Shown here one piece after another: positions 57,046-64,000 of a DNA stretch of 64,000 nt. Source of the DNA: Malania oleifera (Eukaryota > Streptophyta > Magnoliopsida > Santalales > Ximeniaceae). The stretch lies in the NCBI RefSeq assembly GCF_029873635.1, contig NC_080423.1, forward strand, positions 111,927,087 through 111,991,086, read 5' to 3'. The position numbers and the translations under genes are program-made. A model generated the notes under the pieces. It saw only the letters and a program-made list of their open reading frames with translations, was not told the DNA's origin and made no database searches. The stretch's first letter is position 1, and every line of letters starts with the position of its first letter.

Positions 57046-57404
57046 TGCATCTTTTCTTTTATTTTGAAACAGAGCCACTTTTGAAGAAAGAAAAGTCTGA
57101 TTTGGGCTTCAATGTTGGAGTCTAAGAGAGGGTCTCATCTTTTGGGCTCCACATTGAAGGTGTCAAAGTATTATGTGAATGGCTGAATGAATTGGAAGAC
57201 TTTACAATAATGATATACATGGAAAGTAAATAAGGTCTAACATGATTCAAGTTCTATACATGTATACTATAATCTGTCAAACCCTATACGTGCAAATTAA
57301 ATAAATGTTGACTGTACAAAATAATGAATTTAAAAATAAGAAAATAATTGTGGGCTGAAGTAAGGAAAGAAATCTTTTACTTTGTTGGTTGTTGTTCCAT
57401 TGAC
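57046..57404. other. Probable 3' LTR region of copia D
   Basis: Lies just beyond the purine tract of copia D (aatttgagggtgg on the minus strand, near 57405-57420). I could not find a matching copy at the other end, so the LTR limits are unknown. Confidence 0.35.
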
Positions 57405-57412
57405 AACCACCC

Positions 57413-58144
57413 TCAAATTGATGCGGGTTGATCAACAAGCATCAATTTACTACTTAGGAAGCAATGTCGATGACGAGTGAGAGCCTTGGTGAAGATATCT
57501 GCAATTTGTAATTCAGTGGAAATGTATGGAAAAGGGATAACGCGAGCTTCAAATGCTTCACGGATAGAGTGACAATCGACTTCGATATGCTTCATGCGCT
57601 CATGATAGATAGGATTGGCCGTGATATGGATAGCACTTGTATTATCGGCATGTAGAGGTGTAGGATTGGTCTCAGAAAAATCTAGCTCAGCAAGCAAACC
57701 TCGAAGGGAAATAATTTTAGAACAAGCAAGAGACATCACCCGGTATTTAGATTCCGTCGATGACTTAGAAACTCTGTCTTACTTCTTACTATTCCAAGAG
57801 ATCCGTGCATCACCTAAGAACACACACCAACCAGTGATGGAGCAACGTGTATCCGCACAACCAGTCCAATTAGCATTGCTATAAGCAGCAAGGTGAGTAG
57901 AATTGCCTACGAGGAAGAATAAACCACGGGTAGAAGTGCCCTAAACATAGCGTATGATCCTACAGACAGCAGCCAAATGAAGATGACGAGGAGTCTGAAG
58001 AAACTGGCTAACTTGTTGTACAACAAAAGAAATGTCTGGTCTAGTAATAGTGAGATAGACAAGTCTACCCAACAACTTCCGGTATAAACTAGGATCAGCA
58101 ACTAAGTCACTCTCCTCTTTGCGAAGCTTGACATTTAATTCCAT
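57413..58144 (-). pseudogene. Copia D RNase H
   Basis: The minus frames hold LVYLTITRPDISFVVQQVSQ then FLQTPRHLHLAAVCRIIRYV (58144-57941), and LACSKIISLRGLLAELDFSE, LHADNTSAIHITANPIYHER then MKHIEVDCHSIREAF (57739-57413). The HADN--AI and K-IEVDCH patterns are the copia RNase H end. Frames are separated by stops and shifts. Confidence 0.88.
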
Positions 58145-58860
58145 GGGAGTATCAACAAAAGTACCCTTCTAAAGGCCAGTTGTGGCCACTAAGTCATTAG
58201 CATGCTTATGTTGATTGAGTGAAATACTTGAAGGACTACGATTCACCTCAAGACCAAGAAAATATGTGAGAGACCCAAGATCCTTCATATGAAAGGACTC
58301 TTAAAGATGAGTCTTAAGCTGAGCAAGTAAAGCATAATCAGAACCAGTGATCACAATATCATCAACATAAACCAAAAGAACAACAATACCCATGTCTGAT
58401 TTCCAAAGAAACAATGAAGTGTCATACTTGCTCTGCTTGAATGAAATTTGTAAATAAAGTGGTGCGAAATTTATCAAACCGGCCCTCGGAGCTTGTTTGA
58501 GACCATAAAGAGAGCGACAAAGCTTACACGCATGTGAAGTCGAAGAGAGAAACAAGCTCGGGGGTGGCTTCATATAAACACACTCTTTAATATCCAAGTG
58601 AAGAAAAGTATTTTTGACATCCATTTGATGTAGCAGCCAATCACTAGAAGCAACAATAGCCAAAATCATATGAGCAATAGTCATCTTAGCCACAAGAGCA
58701 AAGGTCTCTTCATAATTGACACCATATTCCTGATTATTCTCAAGTGCAACAAGGCAAGCTTTGTAACGATCCAAACTTCCATCAGATCGGACCTTGACTG
58801 AGTAAACCTATTTACAACCCAAAGGAACAGTGGTGGGAGGACAAGGCTCAATGTCTCAGG
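58145..58860 (-). pseudogene. Copia D reverse transcriptase
   Basis: The frame 58774-58301 reads [20 protein letters not shown], then LHQMDVKNTFLHLDIKECVY, LYGLKQAPRAG and LLVYVDDIVITGSDYALL. YVDD is intact. Just upstream the usual GCKWV is GCK-stop-V because a Trp codon became TAG. Confidence 0.9.
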
Positions 58861-59416
58861 TGTGATTGGCCTCTAGAGCGACAATTTCTTCCTACATAGC
58901 TTGTCGCCAACAATCATGCTTGGCAGCGTGTGAGTAGGATGTGGGAATATCTAACTTGGACAATGCAGTAGTAAGTGCTGAAATAGAAATGCCAGTACAG
59001 AGGACACAAGAAAGAAATGTTGATTTTCAAAGAAAATAACATTCCTACAAATGTGTGTACAATGTAATGTAGGATCATAGCAAACAAATCCCATTTGATA
59101 CACATTATATCCCAAGAATGCACATCGAACATATTGAGCAGATAATTTATGTCGCTCGTAAGGAGGTAAATGAACAAAACATACACAGCCAAAGGTACGG
59201 AGGTTATCGTAAGTAGGTTGCTAAGCAAATAAGCGGAAATAGGGAGACTCCATGAGTAGGACTTGAGAAGGTAAACGATTAATCAAGTAGATGTTTTTAG
59301 AGCCTCAACCCATAACAAAGATGGAATAGAGGATTCTGGCAAGAGAGCACGTACCACATCTAGGAGATAACGATTTTTTCGTTCAGCTACTCCACCGAAT
59401 CAAAAAATGCTTGAAA

Positions 59417-59923
59417 CTAAGTGGACACATTCACCGTCGAATCTGTGCGTAATGTCTTAATAGAAGTAGAAAATTGATTGTTAACATACACTAAAAACTC
59501 AGTGAAAGTATAAAAAACCTTAGATTTAGAGCAAAGAAAGTAGACCCACATAAACCTGCTATGATCATCAATGAAAGTCACATAGTATTTCAATTTTTCA
59601 TGTAAACTAACCAGGGAAGGTCCCCAAACATCACTATGGATAAGATCAAAGCACTGAGAAGCTCTACTAGCATGCAAAGGGAAGGGAAGAGTTTTGCTTT
59701 TACTAAGTTTGCAAGAGGCGCACTCAAGAGATAAAGAAGAATGTTCTTTATTACCAAGTAAACCAGAGTTCAATACATGAGATAAGATCTGAATTTTGGG
59801 ATGGCCTAAACGACGATGCCACACCATACTAAAATTTGAAACATTATTACAAGCAAAAGACTTAATAGAAGAAGCTGGAGAACGTGCTAGAACAACCAAA
59901 AATAATGGAAACAAGTGCCCCAC
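59417..59923 (-). pseudogene. Copia D integrase
   Basis: The minus frame reads MVWHRRLGHPKIQILSHVLN, CASCKLSKSKTLPF, DLIHSDVWGPSLVSLHEKLK, then YYVTFIDDHSRFMWVYFLCS and SIKTLRTDS. These are the integrase HHCC finger and core; the expected TDNGGEF is changed to TDSTVN. The later part (58900-59400) is broken. Confidence 0.88.
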
Positions 59924-60291
59924 TTTAGGTCCCTTCCAATCAGCTCCCCCGTTAATTGGTCGTGCACAACACGACCATTACCAAAAAAATTTAAACCACA
60001 ATTGTTATGAACTAATTGACCAACAGAACTAAGATTCTTGGAAAGCTAAGGAGCAAGAAACACATCAGTAAACTTACAAGAGGCATCGCCGATAGCAACT
60101 ATTGGCAAAGAACTGCCATTGGCAGTCTGAATAGCAGATTGTCCAGCATAGGGCCGAGCATGTCACAGGGTAGTAGGATTATTCGTCATGTGATTAGAGG
60201 CACCTAGGTCCACACACCATAGTTGAGTAGAATTGCTACCTTGGAGCCCCATTGCTGATAATGCTGAAATTAGCATTTATTGCACCATTTC

Positions 60292-61263
60292 TTATGTGTA
60301 GTAATTCGCTGTAGGAGGTGCAGGAATAGAGTCATCTAAAAAAGAGCCAGGGGCTGCAAAAGTCATTGTAAGGGGTACACTAAGAGAAGTTTGTAATGCC
60401 TGGGCTTGACGATTCTGCGGCCGGATACGATAGACAGTCTTTGATATTGTGACCCTTATTGCAATAAGAGAAGAATTTCTTGGAATAATTAGCAGTGATA
60501 TGCCCAAATTCTTTGCAGCAAACACATTGCAAGGTGCTAGAATGTGTAGGCAGTCCTCGTCATTGAGTAGCATAAGCCATAGGGACAGACCTTGAACTAC
60601 CATTAGATTGTGCTAGAGTAACTTGAGTACTATGTCGTTGTTCTTCACAAAGTAACTCACCAAACGACACACCAAGAGAAGGAATAGGAGAGCGATTCAA
60701 CAGAGACGAGCAAACAGATTCGTACTCAGGGCAAAATTTCAGAAGAAATTGATCACGACGACTAGTCTTGTGAAGACGTTGAATAATGGGAAGAGAGGCA
60801 ACAAGAACATCCACAGTAACCAGATCAGAATATTCGTTCAAAATAGTCAGAAACCCCGAATAATAGTCTTGGATAGAATGATTGTCATGTTGAAACATGG
60901 CAATTGCATGCTCTAACTAAAAACGGCGGGCACCGTTTTCTTGATGATATACTATTTTTAAATAAGTCCACATGGATTGAGCTGTGCGATAAGGTCGCAA
61001 GTTGGGGACAATATGTGACTCAATTGAGCCAAGAATTTGAGCATCAAGCACAGCCCATGAAGACAAGCCACTAAATCTTTGGCACCAAGTTGAGCCCATG
61101 AAGAAGAAGTCGCTGACTCCTTGGATTTATTAGGATTGGATGCACAATATGTGCCATCAATATGACCCTAAAGATCTTTTCCTTTCACGAAAAGTTCAAT
61201 TTGAAAAGCCCGCATAGAATAATTGTTGCCAATAAACTTGGCACACACAGGTGCAGAGTCCAT
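60292..61263 (-). pseudogene. Copia D gag
   Basis: Starts with ATG at 61261-61263 (MDSAPVCAKFIGNNYSMRAF). Frames continue with AVLDAQILGSIESHIVPNLR (61099-60917), HDNHSIQDYYSGFLTILNEY (60898-60560) and a zinc-knuckle-like region near 60480-60550. Stops and a frame change break it. The protease region between about 59930 and 60290 is degraded. Confidence 0.8.
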
Positions 61264-61419
61264 GCTAAATAAAGGAGAAAATCGAGAAGCCCAAAAAAAA
61301 CAGATCGAGCCAAAAGAGAAAGACCACTAGAAAATATAGAAGCCCAAAAAATAAACAACGTAGGTACAAAGAAAACCAAGAACAATATGCTTGCACTAAA
61401 AAATAAATCTTGAACCAAA

Positions 61420-61795
61420 CAAAAAACCTGTTGTGCCGAGAATCACAAGGACAGAAACTTGTTGTGCCGAGAATCACAAGAACAGAAACCTGTTGTGCCG
61501 AGACAGAGAAGTACCAGAAATGGCAACAGAAAGTTGTTGCTTGCTTGCCAAGAATCACAAAGAGCCACGAAAAGTTGTTGCCTACTTGTTGAGAATCACA
61601 AAGACAGAAACCTGTTGTGCCGAGATAGAGAAGAACCAGGAATAGCAACAGAAAGTTGTTGCTTGCTTGCTGAGTATCACAAACAGCCACAGAAAATTGT
61701 TGTATGCTTGCCGTGAATCACAAGGACAAAAACCTGCTGCGCTGAGACAGAGAAGAACGGGGAACAGCAATAGAAAGTTGTTGCCTGTACTAAAA
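61420..61795. repeat. 122-bp tandem array with inner ~31-bp repeats
   Basis: Three copies with a 122-bp period begin at 61489, 61611 and 61733 (cctgttgtgccgaga-agagaa), the last truncated. Within and before them gttgtgccgagaatcacaag recurs. It lies in the leader of copia D. Open frames here are created by the repeat. Confidence 0.88.
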
Positions 61796-61809
61796 GAAAT
61801 GGGAAACCA

Positions 61810-62390
61810 GAAAGAAAAGTCAGAGGCAAGTCAGATTTTCAAAAAATTTAACTCCATGATCCAAACACAATTTCAAGCAAAAATACAGATTGTGAAAACT
61901 GATAATGCCAAAGAATATTTCAACTCTATTCTTAGTGATTATCTATTGAATTAGGGTATAATACACAAAAGTTCATGTGTCGACACTCCTCAGCAAAATG
62001 GAATTGCAAAAAGAAAAAACCGGCACCTACTAGATGTTGCCCGCTCCCTCATGTTCTCTACACATGTTTCGAAACACTTTTGGGGTGAAGTCATTCTCAC
62101 TGCAGCCTACCTCATAAACAGGATGCCCTCTCGCGTTCTTAATTTCCAAACTCCCTGTTAAACTCTGCTTCAGTCCTTTCCCAATGCTCGACTCATCTCC
62201 ACTATTCCCTTCAAAGTATTTGGGTGCTCAGCTTTTGTTCATGTTCATAGTCAACACCAAGGTAAACTTGATCCTAGAGCAGTGTTTTTTTCTTGGGTAC
62301 TCTCCAAACCAAAAGGGTTATAAATGCTATTCACTAGCTACTAAAAGATATTATCACTCCATGGATGTCACCTTTTTTTAGCAATAACCA
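61810..62390 (+). pseudogene. Copia C integrase (partial)
   Basis: SQIFKKFNSMIQTQFQAKIQ then IVKTDNAKEYFNSILSDYLL is followed in other frames by [40 protein letters not shown] and KRYYHSMDVTFF. It is the later half of the integrase, with several frame changes and a stop after YLLN. Confidence 0.88.
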
Positions 62391-62564
62391 TATTAACCCA
62401 AATCTAAAATTCAGGGAGAGATTACACAGGAATTCCAGCTTTGGGATATTGAAGAGTTATCTCACCCTTCTTCTGATTCTGGCCCTTCTCAACTATCACA
62501 AAATTTTGAATCTATTCCAACTACTGACTCCATTTCTCCTTCACATCCCTTCTTAGAATCTCCC

Positions 62565-63330
62565 GTGAAACATCAACATTTGGATACTATTCAATCAACA
62601 AAAAATGATGAGTTGATTACCTATTCACGGAGGAGAAGGAACCAAAAGGAGATAAAACAACAAGCATCCCTTAAGCAAATCCAAGAGTCTGATCCAAGCC
62701 CTAGATCAAGTAAAATCCACCAGGTAACTCTAATCCCGAGACTTCCCCATAATGAGTTAACTAATTATGATAGTGATTGTCCTATTGCTGTGAGAAAAGG
62801 CATGAGATCATGCACAAAACACCCAATATACACTTTTGTGACTTATCAGGGGCTGTCATCGAATTTCAGATCTTTTGTTGCCAACCTCGACAAAATTCAA
62901 GTTCCTAATAACATAAAAGAGGCTCTCGGTACACCTGAATGGAAGTCTGCTGTCTAGGAAGAAATCAATGCACTAAAAAAGAATGGAACATGGGAGATCA
63001 CAGAATTACCAACTAGAAAACGTCCAGTAGGTTGCAAATGGATATTCACTGTGAAATACAATGAATATGGAAGTGTTAACCGATTCAAAGCTCGACTGGT
63101 AGCAAAGGGATTCACTTAATCATATGGAATCGACTACAAATTTGCCCTTGTAGCCAAGTTAAATATAGCGCAGGTCCTCTTATCTTTGGTAGCAAATTTA
63201 AACTAGCCTCTTCACCAACTAGATGTCCAGAATGCCTTCCTTAATGGAGACACAACTGAAGAATTCAAAATCAAGAACCTTGAGAATCTCAAATACTTCC
63301 TAGGCATGGAAGTGGCACGATCAAGGAAGG
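62565..63330 (+). pseudogene. Copia C reverse transcriptase with catalytic block deleted
   Basis: Reads CPIAVRKGMRSCTKHPIYTF, then IKEALGTPEWKSAV-stop, GTWEITELPTRKRPVGCKWI, FTVKYNEYGSVNRFKARLVA and LHQLDVQNAFLNGD. It then jumps from TTEEF to KIKNLENLKYFLGMEVARSR. The usual [12 protein letters not shown] ... YVDD part between these is absent. Confidence 0.88.
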
Positions 63331-63339
63331 GAATCTTTG

Positions 63340-64000
63340 CCTTTTAAAGAAAATATGTTCTAGATCTTTTAAAAGAGACTGGGAAGCTCGGATGCAAGCT
63401 AGTAGATTCTCCTATGGATTCAACAACCAAACTAGGTGCCAAGGAAAACAGTGCACCAGTGGATAAAGGCAGATATCAAAGGTTGGTTGGAAAACTTATA
63501 TATTTGTCTCACACCCGACCTAATATTGACTTCTCTGTCAGTATGGTGAGTCAATTCATGAACAATCCCAATGAAGAACATATGGAGGCAGTTTATAGAA
63601 TCCTACAATATTTGAAGCTAACTCCAGGTAAAGGAATTTTTTTGAGAAGAATCAAAGCAGAGATATTGAAGTATTCAGTGATGCAGATTGGGCAGGATCA
63701 ATACATGATCGAAGGTCAACTTCTGGGTACTACACATGTGTGGGGAAACCTAGTTACATGGTGAAGTAAGAAGCAATCAGTTGTGTCGAGAAGCGGTGCA
63801 GAAGCTGAAATGGCTAAGAAGGCTTTTAAAGGAATTAAAGATTTCATGTGAAGAATCCATAAAGATGTTATGTCACAATTAGTCAGCCATTAGCATTGCA
63901 AAGAACCCAGTGCATCATGATAGAACAAAACATGTGGAGATTGATCGACATTTCATAAAAGAAAAAATAGAGGAAGGAATAATCAAGATGTTGTAGGTGC
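63340..64000 (+). pseudogene. Copia C RNase H
   Basis: [20 protein letters not shown] then SVSMVSQFMNNPNEEHMEAV, and in later frames [28 protein letters not shown] sequence near 63890-63950. Stops and frame changes are present. The gene continues past the right edge. Confidence 0.85.

Larger units (their letters stand above)
57405..61800 (-). mobile_element. Ty1/copia retrotransposon D
   Basis: The minus-strand order is leader, gag (start ATG at 61261-61263), protease region, integrase, RT and RNase H, ending in a purine tract near 57405-57420. This is the copia order. LTRs were not identified on either side with confidence. Frames are broken by stops and shifts, and the gag leader side ends in a 122-bp tandem array. 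It abuts plus-strand copia C at about 61800, with no trace of C's 5' half to the left. Confidence 0.85.
61801..64000 (+). mobile_element. Ty1/copia retrotransposon C, 5' truncated, runs off the window
   Basis: Plus-strand integrase, RT and RNase H segments in copia order with no 5' LTR, gag or protease. The integrase begins mid-domain at about 61813 against copia D. The RT lacks its YVDD block. The 3' LTR would be beyond the window. Confidence 0.88.

Noticed and set aside
56579..57125. Open frames on both strands with a repeated ATLSEASRAVFGDE segment
   Set aside because: They mirror each other because of the tandem and inverted DNA copies. No separate gene is supported beyond the LINE fragment.
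61265..61770. Minus- and plus-strand frames with repeated Cys-rich segments
   Set aside because: The periodicity equals the 122-bp DNA repeat, so the frames are by-products of the array rather than a repeat protein.
1..64000. CRISPR array, bacterial operon or phage-defence system
   Set aside because: No regularly spaced repeats with unique spacers and no bacterial gene organisation are present. The introns and retroelements show plant nuclear DNA.

Overview
The window is nuclear DNA of a flowering plant, most likely a eudicot with large, repeat-filled introns. It is AT-rich, has short exons bounded by GT..AG introns, many relics of plant Ty1/copia elements and L1- and RTE-like LINEs, and a gene for an organelle-type RecG helicase. 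I see no bacterial operon structure, rRNA, functional tRNA or CRISPR array.

One host gene dominates. On the minus strand, 16 coding exons from about 55778 down to the stop codon at 2627-2629 join with no internal stop and with matching phase at all 15 junctions. They give about 962 residues of an ATP-dependent DNA helicase RecG homolog, with wedge/OB region, Walker [13 protein letters not shown] box, [17 protein letters not shown] and a TRG-like segment. About 2.9 kb of coding sequence is spread over about 53 kb. The extreme N-terminus and promoter are not identified and may lie beyond the right edge. One 78-bp intron appears to use a GC donor.

Nearly everything else is intron filled with mobile elements. 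From left to right: AT-rich 3' flank (1-2626); the 9.4-kb intron 3423-12872 with an old non-autonomous LTR element (4132-9648) carrying a nested long solo LTR (6061-7769), a tRNA-like SINE head, a SINE with a perfect 17-bp target duplication, and an RTE LINE relic; the intron 12957-19163 with a 298-bp TRIM, LTR pieces, a promoter-like CT-rich block, several tandem repeats and an L1 3' end; the intron 19323-26280 with L1 and RTE LINE relics nested in each other; the intron 26656-28416 with an L1 tail and a MITE; the 12-kb intron 28489-40485 with copia A (minus strand), copia B nested in it (plus strand), an hAT-type MITE with 8-bp target duplication and an L1 relic; the introns 42152-43950 and 44033-50975 with further LINEs, including L1 ORF1 regions; and the upstream region 55779-64000 with another L1 ORF1 piece ending in a near-perfect tandem-plus-inverted repeat, copia D (minus) and copia C (plus, running off the window).

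The helicase gene looks intact because all insertions lie outside its exons. The transposon genes are all broken by stops, frameshifts or deletions. No new multi-gene system is evident. The most unusual items are the scale of this split gene, the GC-AG intron, the 56704-57045 hairpin structure, the TRIM, and the promoter-like block antisense to the gene.
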